From Geosiphon pyriformis (taxonomy: Eukaryota; Glomeromycota; Glomeromycetes; Archaeosporales; Geosiphonaceae): a stretch of 64,000 nucleotides of DNA. The notes below the pieces were generated by a model. That model ran no database searches. It was not told where the DNA came from and saw only the letters and a list, made by a program, of their open reading frames with translations. The first letter of the stretch is position 1. Every line of letters starts with the position of its first letter. Positions 23,040-33,903 of this stretch are shown one piece after another. The position numbers and the translations under genes were made by a program. The DNA is taken from NCBI GenBank assembly GCA_016748015.1, contig JAAOMT010000664.1:105395-169394 (forward strand), given 5' to 3'.

Positions 23040-23660
23040 GGTGGTTATGAAATGGCCACACGTGGCTGTTACATGTGTGTGTTGTCCGTTCTGGCTGATT
23101 TGAAGCTTCTGCGTATTCCAATTAAGTAATGTGTTGGTTTTAGATAGCCAATCATTACCAACAAGTGCTTGGTATTAGGTGGCTTCTATGACTAATACTT
23201 TGATTGGTATGATGATGTCATTGACTTCTATAGGGAAGTCATCAATCTCACCAATGGGAGTTTTGGTTGCTCCATTGGCGGTTATGATTCTGGCGCTGGC
23301 AGTGCAATCAACTCGGTGACCTAATTGGTTCATGAGTTGTTTTGTAATAATGCTGCCAGCTGATTCACTATCTAGGATCAGTTTGATGGAATGGCCATCA
23401 ACTTTGGCATTAGTGTACATAGCGATAATTGGTTTGGTGTCAAGAGTGACTCCACTGAATAATGGGACTGGTGTAGTTTCTTCAAGTTCAAATGGAAAGA
23501 TTGCTGCTAGTGATTTGTTATTGGTGACAGTGGCTGGAGGTATGTTGTTAGTAAGTGATTGTTTTTGGTTGGTTTTTAGATTATTGGGTGGGACGTCTTC
23601 TGGGGTAACTAGGAGACTTAAATAGTTCTGAGAATTCGGGTTTTGGGCATACTTGGTGTC
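23040..23660 (-). pseudogene. F retropepsin-like protease
   Basis: LILDSESAGSIITKQLMNQLGHRV with the catalytic Asp kept but the Gly of D-S-G changed to Glu (near 23370), followed by ARIITANGATKTPIGEIDDF, IPIKVLVIEATQYQALVGNDWL. Open frame 23175-23420 in the same phase as the Gag domain of F. N-terminal region (NNLKTNQKQSLTNNIPPAT) at about 23560. Confidence 0.8.
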
Positions 23661-24687
23661 TGAATTCTATGGTCAAAATTCTGATAATTGTGCCATGAAA
23701 CTGGGGATCAGTTGATGGACTACCATTAATGATCTCTAGCTTTGCTGTGTTAATCTTGGTCTTTGAGTTCTGTTTTGAGGTAAGTTCTGTAGTGGTGTTT
23801 GATATTGTTGGGGCAAATAATTTACCTGAAACTGCGGCTGATAATTGGGTTGGGACTGTGGTTGATAAATTGCTGCTGGAGGCTGATAGACTGGAGGTGA
23901 GTATAATTGCTGTATTATTGGTGTTTGATATATCGGCTGCATCATAAGTAGGTAATCTTGTTGATATAGAGCTAAGTTTGATTGATTACTAATGTAATTC
24001 TAAGTTTGTAGTCGGCAATCGGAGTTTTGATACTGATTAACTAATCTCTGGTCGCTTATTTTTTTTTGACATTCAAATTGCAAATGTTCTTGTTTACCAC
24101 AATCATGGCAAATACACATTTCCTACTGCCACTGTTGATTGGTCAAAAATGTTGGACACAACTGATTCTGAAAACGATCTGTGTTTCTGGAATTATTGTG
24201 TCATTGTGGTGGTTGATATATTGTGCAATTGTCAGCTAAGTATCCTTCCAATTTCTGATTAATTGAATCACTGAATTGTTTCAATTTGGAATCCAATTCA
24301 GATGATCCATTTATGACCAGATTTACAGCTTGAGCATAATTGGCTTCTAATTCAGCTGCTTCAAAATCTCGTGCATTAGTAACTGCGTCCTGGAGAGTTT
24401 GTGAGTGTATTAGATGTACACATTGGAGGATACTACTGCACAACCCATGGATGAACTGGTTTAAAATTTGTGGTGCTGTAAAATAGTCAGCTTGGATCAC
24501 TTGAATTTGGTGTAGGTTCCTGTAGAATTGTCCCAAGTAAGTGGTAATTGCTTTAATTTCTCCTTGTTTGATTGTGGTGAAGATGTTGGCTAACTTGTTG
24601 ATGCTATTATTGTTACTAAAGTACCTCAAAAATTTGGTTTTGAATTCATTAAAATTTTGGGGTTTGATGGTGAGGCTTTAGTACCAT
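23661..24687 (-). pseudogene. F Gag, 5'-truncated
   Basis: Begins at the LTR boundary inside the Gag domain (YQSLTIKPQNFNEFKTKF), continues with RYFSNNNSINKLANIFTTIKQGE, TYLGQFYRNLHQIQVIQADYF and the helical tail to 24201, then a knuckle reading CHDCGKQEHLQFEC (near 24105; CX2CX4HX4C kept) and a YQP-rich tail (23736-23945). Missing: the N-terminal region, the Gln/Pro hinge and the first third of the Gag domain. Confidence 0.85.
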
Positions 24688-25502
24688 TGTTACAGATGAC
24701 TATTTCTGGTGTTGGATTAAATAACAAACCCATAACTTGGTGTTCAAATCTAGTTGCAGTTGATAGTAATCTGAAGGTTTGTGTCTAAAAGGTTTGTATC
24801 TAAAGGGTTTGGTTGAGTTCTTTGTATAATGAACAGAGATTCAATGGTAATAGTTTTATCTATAGTTTCCTGAAACTGCAGTTTCATCAATTTCTTTCTC
24901 AGCTTAATGGCCAGTATTTCTTCTGATAAGTTATTCTCAATCAAGTGTTCTACTCTTATTTCTGGGTCTTTTACCAGTCACGTTTATCCTGATGTCAGTA
25001 CTCTGCACGTTAATTCTCAATAGAGTTAGTAAACAACAATAAAATCAAAGCAAAAAATAAAGAAAAGAAAAGAAAATAAAGAAAGAAAAGAAATAAGCCA
25101 AGGTGATTTGCAAGTTAGTATTCCATCAATAGCCATAATCAAGAGCTATTGTTCCAGTGTGGTTAAGTATTAATTACTATCAACATAAAGTGTTGATAGT
25201 GGCAGTGGATTTGAGATAACAAACAGTTATTTATTTGTGATTTGGAAAGTTGTCTAGATGAAATCTAAACTGAGAAGTCTGTCTTTTTAGCTTTTAATCC
25301 TACTGCTATATATACATAATTGAGATTCCTCAATTCCTCAATTCTTTACAACAGGAATCCTGCGATTCCTTGTGAAAATCCTGTAATTCTTGGAATCTTG
25401 TAATTCCTAAGAGGAATCCTGGAATTACACATTTTACTATGTCTACTTCTGATTGATTAATAACTATGCTAATATATATTCCCTATATTTCTATAAGTAA
25501 CA
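24688..25502 (-). repeat. LTR family 1 (subfamily II), 3' LTR of A
   Basis: 815 bp, TGTTACAGATGACTATTTC to TATAAGTAACA. Contains stem-loop 1 at 25127-25151 (CAATAGC/GCTATTG) and stem-loop 2 at 25176-25200 (10 bp stem, loop TAAAG), TATA at 25306-25316 and an array of CAATTCC/GGAATCCTG units up to about 25432. Shorter than its partner mainly because the array has fewer units. Confidence 0.95.
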
Positions 25503-25515
25503 TTATTCCCTTCTT

Positions 25516-26145
25516 TTAATATTGAGCTCTATCAAAATCTAACTCTGTTAATTCCCTTTCTTGAAGTATTTCCTGAATTTCATTTTCGAGAATTACTTGT
25601 GTTATTTGAGTTTGTAATTCTTCAAATTAAGCATTGGTGATCTTTTCTAATTGATTACTAGTAACCATATCCATTGCTTTGTTGAGTAAAATTTCTGGTC
25701 AATCTTAAAATGCTATGTGTATTCAGTATATGACTCAGGCCTATGTAGATAAGTTGTTCTTTTCCACAAAATGTTCTAATTGTTGTAGTATTCTTGTGTC
25801 AAATAATCACTTTGTTTTATCCGTATATAGATTCTGGATATTTACGTGTTGTCCCAAGTAAAAATAACAATAGTTTCTTGGAAATTGTTGTATCCACCAA
25901 TTCCAAGTTTCTTTAGTTAACTCTTGGTATAGTGACTCTTTTGTCAACTTTTTTATTGCTAATTTTACTTTTGTAATGATTTTGTCAACAGTATTTTCTG
26001 TTTTCTTCTGTGTTCTATGTGGCAATGTCTTTCTAGTGTCTTGATATTGGATGATTTGTTGATTAATTGTAATTTTCATCTTTTGGTGTTGAATCAATTA
26101 AAAGAGTTGTTGTGCTAGTGAGTAGATATTATCTATAATTTTCAT
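25516..26145 (-). pseudogene. A ORF3, accessory protein
   Basis: ATG 26145 (MKIIDNIYSLAQQLF) to a stop at 25516, 630 bp; starts 55 nt after the pol stop (26200), with 13 nt between its stop and the LTR. The open block 25807-26097 contains ITINQQIIQYQDTRK, a Lys-rich helical stretch, KETWNWWIQQFPRNYCYFYL and NIQNLYTDKTK. The end is ELTELDFDRAQY. About six stops fall on likely Gln or Trp codons. No similarity to envelope, chromodomain or chaperone families is apparent. As the same gene is kept by at least seven elements in the window it probably mattered to the element. Confidence 0.75.
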
Positions 26146-26199
26146 TTTTCTGATATTTTTTGTCACGTCTACCATGTCTTTATATATTCTTTTGATAGA

Positions 26200-27640
26200 T
26201 TAATTTAATGTGTTGTTGTCAATGATGATGATTGGTTCCAGATCTTGTGGAATCTTCTCTGGTTGGACTAGTATCTTCTGTACTCCTAATTGTGGAATAT
26301 TACTGGTGGATGGTGGTGTGATATTGTAATATGGTTTTAGTCGATCTCTATGTGCTGCTTTGGTTAAGATTTTGTTATCTAGTCTTAATTTGTAAGCTCC
26401 ATTCCCTAGAATTTCTTTTATGTGAAATGGTCCATCCCATTTGGGGTCAAATTTTCCACTCCATTGTTTTTCTACTTTGGTATGATATAAGAGTACTTTG
26501 TCTTCAATCTTGAATTCAACTGGTTTGTCTGGTAGTTGATTATCATGTCTTTTTTTCTGTTTCTTTTGTGACTTTTGTATGTTATTAGCTGCTCTTTTTC
26601 ATTTGTTTTCTAATGTTTCTATTAAGTTATATGTTCTTCTTAACAATGTTTCTTGGAAATTTTTTTCTGTTATTGGTTCAGTTGGATATGTGTTAACCTC
26701 TATCTCAACTGGTAATATTGCTGTTCTACCATATATTAATTCAAATAGTGTTGCTTGTGTGGTGTCTTGCTTTATTGTCCAATAAGCAAATAATACTGAT
26801 AATATGAACAAATCCCATTCATCCTGGTTTTTTTGGCTGAGTTTTACTATTGCTTCACACAATGTTCTATTAAATCTTTCAACTAATCCATTGGTTTGTG
26901 GATAGTATGGTGATGATAGTGGTCTCTTAATTCCGAATCTTTGGCTTAGTTCTGCTAATGTTCTATTCACAAAATGGGTTCCTTGGTCTAATAATAGTTC
27001 TTTTAGATATCCATGTTGACAAATTAGATCTTGATGGACAAATTTGGCAACAGATTTTGCATCCGTTCTTTGAATTGCTTTGGCTTTTGGCCATTTAATA
27101 AGATAGTTTATGACTACTGCAATATATCTGTTGCTTCTACTGGTAATTGTCAATGATCTAACTAAATTGATTCCAATACGGTCAAATGGTTGTTCCACTT
27201 TGATTGGTCTCAATGGTTTGCTGGGTTTTGTTCCTCCTCTTCTTTGACAAGAATTACAATTTTGCACATATTAGATGATGTCTGGATACATTGATGGCCA
27301 ATAGTATCTCTTTCTGGTTCTTTCTATGATTGCTTCTTTATGAAAATGTCCTGCAGTTAGATTTGAGTGCATGTTGAACAGTATTGTCTCTTTTTCTGGT
27401 TCTGTAATTACTCTGGTTGGTTGATCTGAATCTTTTCTATTTTTTTGATAAAGTATATTTTGGTGAGTGATAAAATATTTGGATTGTTGTTTGATCCTCT
27501 TTTGTTCTGGTTGAGATAATTTCTCCTTGAACTGTTAAGTATCTATATAATGTTGAAGTTGTTGATATTTTTGTGTGTTTATCTTTTGTTATATTTTCAT
27601 GAGTATTGTTTTGGTTTTGTTATATTTTTGGGTTAAAATG
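26200..27640 (-). pseudogene. A integrase
   Basis: A 222-codon frame (26599-27267) spans the zinc-finger end NCNSCQRRGG, the first catalytic block as RIGINLVRSL (Asp to Asn), DQGTHFVNRTL with the second Asp, and NGLVERFNRTL with the Glu, then FAYWTIKQDTTQATLF. After one stop the frame resumes with FKIEDKVLLYHTKVEKQWSGKF, WDGPFHIKEILGNGAYKLRLDNKI (GPY/F-like module, 26370-26500) and ends LEPIIIIDNNTLN-stop at 26200. The upstream zinc-finger His pair is near 27300-27340. No chromodomain follows. Confidence 0.9.
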
Positions 27641-28925
27641 TTCTTAGATTTGTCTTATTCATGACAAACTGTTGGCATTTCCGTTGTCTTTTTCTTTTTT
27701 ATAATGTATGGTATAAGTATATGATGACAGTGCCATTTTCCACTTTGCCTGTCTTCTGTCCCCAAATTCCTGTTTATAAAGTGATGTCAATCCTTTGTGG
27801 TCAGTATACACGTCGAATTTCTGACTTAAGTATTTGGCCCATTTCATAACTGCCCAATATATTGTTAAGTGTTCTAGTTTTAGAGTTCTATAATTCTTTT
27901 TGGCTGGTGTTAGACCTCTGCTGGCATAAGCTACTGGATGCTCTTTCCTATCTGATCCTCTCTGAGATAGTACAGTTCCCAATGCTTAACCTAATGCATC
28001 AGTAGTGATGATAAATGGCTTGTTGTGATCTGAATAGATCAATACTGGAGCTTGAATTAGCTTTCTTCTTAGGATGTCAAAAGCTTCTTGTCAGGTTTCA
28101 GTTCATTCATATTTTGTATTTTTGGCTTGGAGATAGTTGAGTGGCTGAGCTATTTTGGAAAAGTTTTTTATAAAGCATTGATAATAGCTTGTGAAGCCTA
28201 AGAATGATTGTAACTCTGTCAAGTTGGTTGGTACTGGAAATTTTTTTACTATCTCTATCTTCTCTAGATCTGTCTTGATGTCATCTTTGCTGACTATATG
28301 TCCCAAGAATTTTAGCTCTGTCTTGCCAAAAAAACATTTGGTGGTATTTAATTTTAGCTCTGCTTGTTGTAGTCTTTCAAACACTTGTTGAAAATGATGA
28401 AGATAATTATTAAATGTCTTTAAAAATACATTGGTGTCATCCAAGTAAACTACTACTGATTTCCACAATAAACCAGTGTACACAATTTCCATTAGCCATT
28501 GAAATATGGCTGGAGCATTGGTTAAGCCGAATGGCATAATTTCAAACTTAAAGTTCCCTTCTCTGATGGTAAATGCTGTTTTTTTTTTGTCGGCTGGATC
28601 CATGGCTACTTGTCAGTAATTACTATCTAGATCTAGTGTTGAGAACCATTTATTTCTTTCAAAAGCATTGAATAGCTCTTGGATCCATGGAATTGAGTAG
28701 CTGTCTCCATGAGTAACTCTGTTGAGTTTTCTATAATCCACACAAAAGCAAATTTTTCCATTCTTCTTTTGGACAAGTACCACTGGTGATAATCATAGGC
28801 TCATTAATGGCTGGATTAATTCATTGTCAAGCATTTGATTGATTTCTTGACAAATGATTTTATGGCTGGCAGGTAAAACTCTGTATGCTCGCTGTTTAAT
28901 TGACATTGCATTTCCAGTCTTAATT
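27641..28925 (-). pseudogene. A reverse transcriptase and RNase H
   Basis: RT: LVQKKNGKICFCVDY (near 28760), LDLDSNY (28620), MDPADKKKTAFTIREGNF, FEIMPFGLTNAPAIFQWLMEIVYTGL, and the intact active site YLDD at 28436-28447; thumb segment KLNTTKCFFGKTELKFLGHIVS. RNase H: GTVLSQRGSDRKEHPVAYASRGLTPAKKNYRT, TDHKGLTSLYKQEFGD, ending NGNANSLS near 27659. Breaks are few: stops near 28100, 27985 and 28606. Best RT copy in the window and the only minus-strand one with YLDD. Confidence 0.92.
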
Positions 28926-28930
28926 TGATG

Positions 28931-30127
28931 TTAGATGATGTCAGTTCTGCCAAATTTGTTTTCACTGGCAAAGATGTCATTGAAATTGTTGAGTAACATC
29001 TTGAGCTGCATATGTTGTAGTGGGTCTAGATTTCCCATGTTTATTTGTTTCAATTGTTCTGGTTGGAGTAAATAACATTTATCTTGTCTGTAGATTGTTT
29101 GTGATGTAATGTCAACATATTCACAAAGTTGTAGAAAGTCTGGAATGGGGTTTGGTGGTTGGTTTTCTATTGCTGTGGTTAAATATCTAATGGTGGTTCT
29201 TTCTGGTATCTCAATGACATTTCCAGTGTTGTTGTAGATGGAAATTTTTATGTGGCTATAGTTTTTGGCTGGTATATGGAAATTGATTAGTCCAATCTCT
29301 CCTGATTCACAAAGGCTTGCTTTAGCTTTAAAAATCTGTTCTTGCTTCTTTTTCTTCCTTTCTATTGCTAGCATGTACTGGCTATATGGTGAAATGGAAA
29401 TAGCTTGACTGGTTGAGATAATTTCTCCTTGGCCAACAATTTCTTTCTCTACCATATTGACTGGTATATCTATTCTACTCATTGATCCAAATCCCTGTAG
29501 TCCTCTTACTGTTATCCCTAATTCTTTCCTATTTCCCACTGAAACTAACTGAGCTATTTTCACCAGAAGCAGAAATATTGCCTGTGCTATTCTTTCATTT
29601 GGCTCTATAACATAGGTCTTTTCTGAGTTATTTTGTAGCATAGCAATGATATTTCCTACATATCCTGCATCAATTATTCCTTCTCTGATGTTTATTCCCT
29701 TTTTTGCTAAACTACTTTTAGATGCTAATTGAACCATTGTTGTTGCTGGAATTTCCAGTGCTATTTTTAGATTAATATAAGTGCACAAATGAGGTTCCAA
29801 TTTGATGGCGTCTTTTCCTGGATATCTTAGATCAAATCCTGTATCAGTATCATGCACACGTTCTGGCATGATATCTTCATTATTATCACTAAACCATTTC
29901 AGTTCTTGCTCTTTGGTAAGGTCAGAAAGTGCAATATATTGTTTGTAGTTTGAATCAGAGTTTGAATCTAAGTTGGAATCATTGTCATTGTTATAGCCAT
30001 TTTGAATGGAGCTAAAACCATTATTTTTATTGTTGTTGTCAGAGTTTGAATCGAAGTTGAAACTTGATTTCGATTCTGATGCGCAGTTGTTGATTGGTTC
30101 TTCTTCTTCGGGGATTGTGTAGATCAT
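28931..30127 (-). CDS. A dUTPase domain and pre-RT linker, uninterrupted pol segment
   Basis: A 398-codon open stretch, the longest in the window. Residues 1-70: acidic, Asn/Asp-rich spacer. About 90-215: a trimeric-type dUTPase with motif 1 DTGFDLRYPG, motif 2 ASKSSLAKKG (usual Arg is Lys), motif 3 GIIDAGYVGNI carrying the expected catalytic Asp, motif 4 NERIAQAIF and motif 5 LQGFGSMSR. About 220-398: linker to RT with YNNTGNVIEIPERTTIRYL and NFNDIFASENKFGRTD. In retroviruses such domains hydrolyse dUTP to dUMP and pyrophosphate to keep uracil out of cDNA. Here it is flanked by the cysteine-rich linker and RT, as part of one polyprotein. Motif 2 Arg to Lys and motif 5 changes suggest weakened function. 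Confidence 0.85.
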   Translation of the reverse strand: MIYTIPEEEEPINNCASESKSSFNFDSNSDNNNKNNGFSSIQNGYNNDNDSNLDSNSDSNYKQYIALSDLTKEQELKWFSDNNEDIMPERVHDTDTGFDLRYPGKDAIKLEPHLCTYINLKIALEIPATTMVQLASKSSLAKKGINIREGIIDAGYVGNIIAMLQNNSEKTYVIEPNERIAQAIFLLLVKIAQLVSVGNRKELGITVRGLQGFGSMSRIDIPVNMVEKEIVGQGEIISTSQAISISPYSQYMLAIERKKKKQEQIFKAKASLCESGEIGLINFHIPAKNYSHIKISIYNNTGNVIEIPERTTIRYLTTAIENQPPNPIPDFLQLCEYVDITSQTIYRQDKCYLLQPEQLKQINMGNLDPLQHMQLKMLLNNFNDIFASENKFGRTDII

Positions 30128-30810
30128 GTATGATGGTGGATTGTAGATGAGGTTACAATTATCACAGAATTAGAAGTCACATGGAATCAAACAATGGTCA
30201 CATAATTGGGTGTTAATTTCTTCCAAGTGTTGCTCTTGCTCTTTTCTCATGGGTGCTAGATTCTGATAGTGTTCATAGAATTCTTCTGGGCTGTTTTTTA
30301 AGTCAATAAAGATGTCCAGATTGAGAACCAAAACAATGTCTGTTGGTTCTGGAAGATTATTCTTGATCTTCAGAATTTCACTGGGCAAAGCACCTTCTAC
30401 TTTGGCATTGGCGATTCACCAGATCTCATTCTCATCATGTGAATAGCTGTTTAGGCAGAATATAGCTCGGTGCCATGCTGCTGTGATGGGCGTACCATGA
30501 CTTACCCAGTCGCTAATGAGGATTGTGTATTGGCACGAAGTGTTACATGTTTCTTCTTGACCAGGAATGTTGTTCCACATTCCTTCATCGAGTAATTGTT
30601 TGCCATAAGTAAGACATGGTTCATTGTTCCACTTGCCTTGTCTTTTTGGGTAGTCATATTGTTCCCTATGACAGGACTTGCAATAGTAATAGGTTCACGT
30701 TCAGTAGTCTTCATCTGGCACTACTCAAGCTCCCATTGAGAACAGTTTCTTCTCACAGTCTTTGCATTTGAGAGGTATATATGGCAGCTCTTTTATTGGT
30801 TCACGTGAGT
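30128..30810 (-). pseudogene. A cysteine-rich linker of pol
   Basis: In one frame with protease and dUTPase: KCKDCEKKLFSMGA (near 30765), three stops where Trp or Arg are expected, YYYCKSCHREQYD (near 30690), GKWNNEPCLTYGKQLLDEGMWNNIPG, then DWVSHGTPITAAWHRAI, and LCDHCLIPCDF (near 30180) followed by FCDNCNLIYNPP. Spaced CxxC pairs suggest zinc ribbons. Unlike D and F there is no long A-tract before it and no frame change. Confidence 0.6.
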
Positions 30811-31159
30811 ATTCTCTTTCCCAGCCACTAGTTATTTCTTCTGCAGTGATGGTTTTTTCAGGTATGTTTTCTTCCCAATCTAGAATTGGTGGCATCTCAC
30901 TTTGGTTGTTGTCGGTCCAAGTGTTGATGGTGGCTTTCCAGGTAAGTTTTTCTCTTTGTTTCTCTTTTCCATTGTCATTGTTGTCCCAGGCAAGTATTGG
31001 CAGCAGTTCGTTGTGGTTGACGTCAGCCCACGAGACTTGGTATGCTTCCCAGGTGGGTTTTGCTTTTTCTTTCTCGAATTTGATAAGTGGTGTTGATGGC
31101 GTGGTGATGAACTTGAAGTAGTCACATGTGGCTGGTACCTATATGTGTTGACCATTCTG

Positions 31160-31800
31160 GCTAAGCTAGAGCTCTTGGGTGTTCCAATCTAGTGTCGCAT
31201 TGGTTTTGAACAGCCAGTTGTTCTCAACAAGTGCTTGGTATTAAGTGGCTTCCATAACAAGTACTTTGATTGGTACTATGATGCCATTGACTTTTATAGG
31301 GAAATTATCAATCTCTTTAATGAGTGTTTTGGTCATTCCATCAGCTGTAATAATTCTGGCACTGGCAGCGTGATCAACTTGGTGATCTAATTGATCCATG
31401 AGTTGTCTTGTGATGATACTGCCAGCTAATCCACTATCTAAGATCAGTTTGATGAAGTGACCATCAACTTTCACATTAGTGTACATCGCAGTGATGGGTT
31501 TTTTCTTGAGTGCTGCTCCACTAAACAAAGGTGGGTTGATGGTTTCCTCCAATTTAAAAGGAAAGATGGCTATAAGAGATTCATTTTTGGTGACCATTGC
31601 TGGTAGAATATTGTTGGTAAGTGTTGTTTGGAGTGGGTTGGATTCCGAGCTGTTGGTGATGGCATCTTCTGGGATAACCAAGAGACTTAAATAGTTCTGA
31701 GAATTTGGGTTTTGGGTGGAACTGGTACCCGAATTCCACTGTTGAGAGCCTAATGGTTGTGAGAAGCTGGAGATCGGTTGATAAACAACCATTGCCAATC
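31160..31800 (-). CDS. A retropepsin-like protease region
   Basis: An open stretch of 185 codons (31241-31798) with NILPAMVTKNESLIAIFPFKLE, the catalytic loop LILDSGLAGSIITRQLMDQLDH (near 31435), ARIITADGMTKTLIKEIDNF and VLVMEAT; it ends at a stop where F has Gln (TQYQAL), then NTxLVENNWLFKTNATLDW-like sequence to about 31180. The D-S-G triad is kept. This enzyme would cut the Gag-Pol polyprotein. Only one stop within the domain region. Confidence 0.8.
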
Positions 31801-33900
31801 TCCAGTTTTAAGTGATTCTAGATCTTGGGTTTTCTGATGTTATTTGAGTGGAGTTTTGGAGTGGTGTTTAAATTAGTTGTTGAGGCTAATAAATTATTTG
31901 GGGCTGTGGCTAATAAATTACTGGTGGCTGCAATTGATAAATTGGAGGTTAATATACTGGCAATTGATAGATTGGTTGCTGTGTTATTGGCAGATAAGTG
32001 GTTTGATATTGGTCTTGATTTGGGTAGTGATTCTGAGTCTGAAATCTGCAATCGGGTTTCAATATTGATTTTCCGATCGTGAATTGTTGTTATAAAATCA
32101 ACAGTTGGCTCTAATATGACCTTGTTTACCACAGTTGTGACAAACACGCATTTCTGGCTGCCATGGCTGATTGGGTAATAATGATAACAATAATGTTGAT
32201 AGACACGGCTGATTTTGGAAATGATTCGTGTTTTCTGAATTATTGTGTCATTGTAGTGATTAATAAATTGCACAATTGTCAGCTAAGTATCCCTCTAATT
32301 TTTGATTGATTGTATCACTGAATTGTTTTAGTTTGGAATCCAAATCAGATGATCCATTTATTACTAAATTTACAGCTTGGGCATGGTTGGCTTCTAGCTT
32401 GGCTGCTTTAAAATCTCTGGCGTGGGTAATGGCAGTTGGGAGGTCAACTGGATGCTATTATGCAATCCTCTGATGAACTGATTCAAGATCTGTGGCACTG
32501 TAAAGTAATCAGCTTGGATTGCCTGAATTTGGTGCAAATTTTTATGGAAGCATCCCAAGTAAGTGGTGACTGCTTCTGTGTCTCCTTGTTTGATGGTGGT
32601 AAATGTGTTGGTCAAGCAATTGATATTATTGTTATTACTAAAGTATCTTAAAAATTCTGTTTTGAACTTATTGAAGGTTTGTGATTTGGCGGCTAGGCTC
32701 TAATACCACAAATTGACAGTATCTTTGAAAAAATAGAGGATTGCTTGAAGGGCTCTACCATTATTTTATCTGTTGGCCACTATGGCTTTTTCAACATTGT
32801 TGAGCCATATTTGGGCATCATCCTTTTTACTGGTAAAATTGTTAAGTTTTGTGATTGGTGCATAGGCCATTGGATCTAAGTTGGGTTGTTGTGGTGGTAG
32901 TTGAAGTAATTGTTGTTGTATGGGTTATTAAGGTGGTAGTTAAAGTAGCAGTTGTATGGGTTCGGCTATTGGATTAATTGGTGGTTGATTGATGATGATT
33001 ACTGGAGGTAAGTTTTATTGATTTATTAAATTGGGTTTCGATTATCTTGAGTTGGCAGTGTCTGAATATTCAGAGTTTTGATTTCCAGATTTTCTGGGTT
33101 TAGATTTTGCTGGGTTTAAAAATTCAGGGTTTCAAATTTTGGGTTTTCAGTGATCGGGTTCTGGTAAGTGAATTCTTGATTTTTAGCTTCTTTTTCTTCC
33201 TTTTCTTTTGATTCCATTACTTCCCACAGATCAGAAATTCCGAAATCTGGAAGAGACAGTGGTGATTGGAGTCTTGATGGCATTGATGATCGTAAGTTAA
33301 ATCCTTTAAAATACATGCCATATGGTCCTAATAACTCTGCTTTCCTTTGTTTACTTTGAAATGGAAATTGTCCAAATGCTGATGTTGTGTTTGATGTGGC
33401 CATGCCAGTAGATGTAATATTAATGGCACTTCCAGATGTATAGTGGTATGATAGATTAGTTGAAGACTCAACTTTTGTTTTCTTCTAAGTAGGTAGTTGT
33501 ATTCTTTTGGGTGTTACTGTTGATGTTTGCAGTTTTTCTTTGCCTTTGCTAGTGTAAGTAATGGGGTATCTTTGCTGTGTGTAGTGTTCAATTTCTTTGT
33601 TGATTTCCATGATGACGGAGGCAAAATTGTGATTTGTTGGCAGGTTGGTATTTTGAATTAATTTACTGTAAAAGGCTTCTTTTGCTGATTCAATATTTAC
33701 TAGTGTTCCTAACAGATAGGCAATTCTTTTGTTGACATAGAAATTGAAAGCTGATTTCGCTGATATGTGGTTGTGATTTAATCCCAAATGTTGACAGTAA
33801 TGTTAAAATAAAGATTTTGCAAATTCTAGATGGTTTGCTCTTATGTTTTCTGATTCTGCCACTTTTAGATTTGTGTTGGTGCTGGTTCTCTGTAGGATTA
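31801..33900 (-). pseudogene. A Gag
   Basis: N-terminal region open in 33116-33403 and 33485-33787 (SAKSAFNFYVNKRIAYLLGT; FQSKQRKAELLGPYGMYFKGF), Gln/Pro-Tyr/Asn-rich hinge (32880-33010), Gag domain 32394-32850, knuckle CHNCGKQGHIRANC near 32110-32150, repetitive tail. A deletion of about 12 residues with a frame change occurs after GLHNSI (near 32450), where D has QRICLMHPQTPQ. No ATG lies between the TGA in the PBS region and the conserved VAESEN start near 33875. Tail stops are frequent (31830-32100). Confidence 0.85.
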
Positions 33901-33903
33901 TAC

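Larger units (their letters stand above)
16585..24687 (-). mobile_element. Gypsy-type retrotransposon F (family 1, subfamily I), lacking 5' gag
   Basis: 3' LTR 16585-17465, ORF3, integrase, RNase H, RT, dUTPase, cysteine-rich linker, protease and most of the Gag domain; cut in gag at 24687 by the outer end of the A 3' LTR. No F 5' remnant is found to the right of A, where element B begins in the opposite orientation. Confidence 0.9.
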
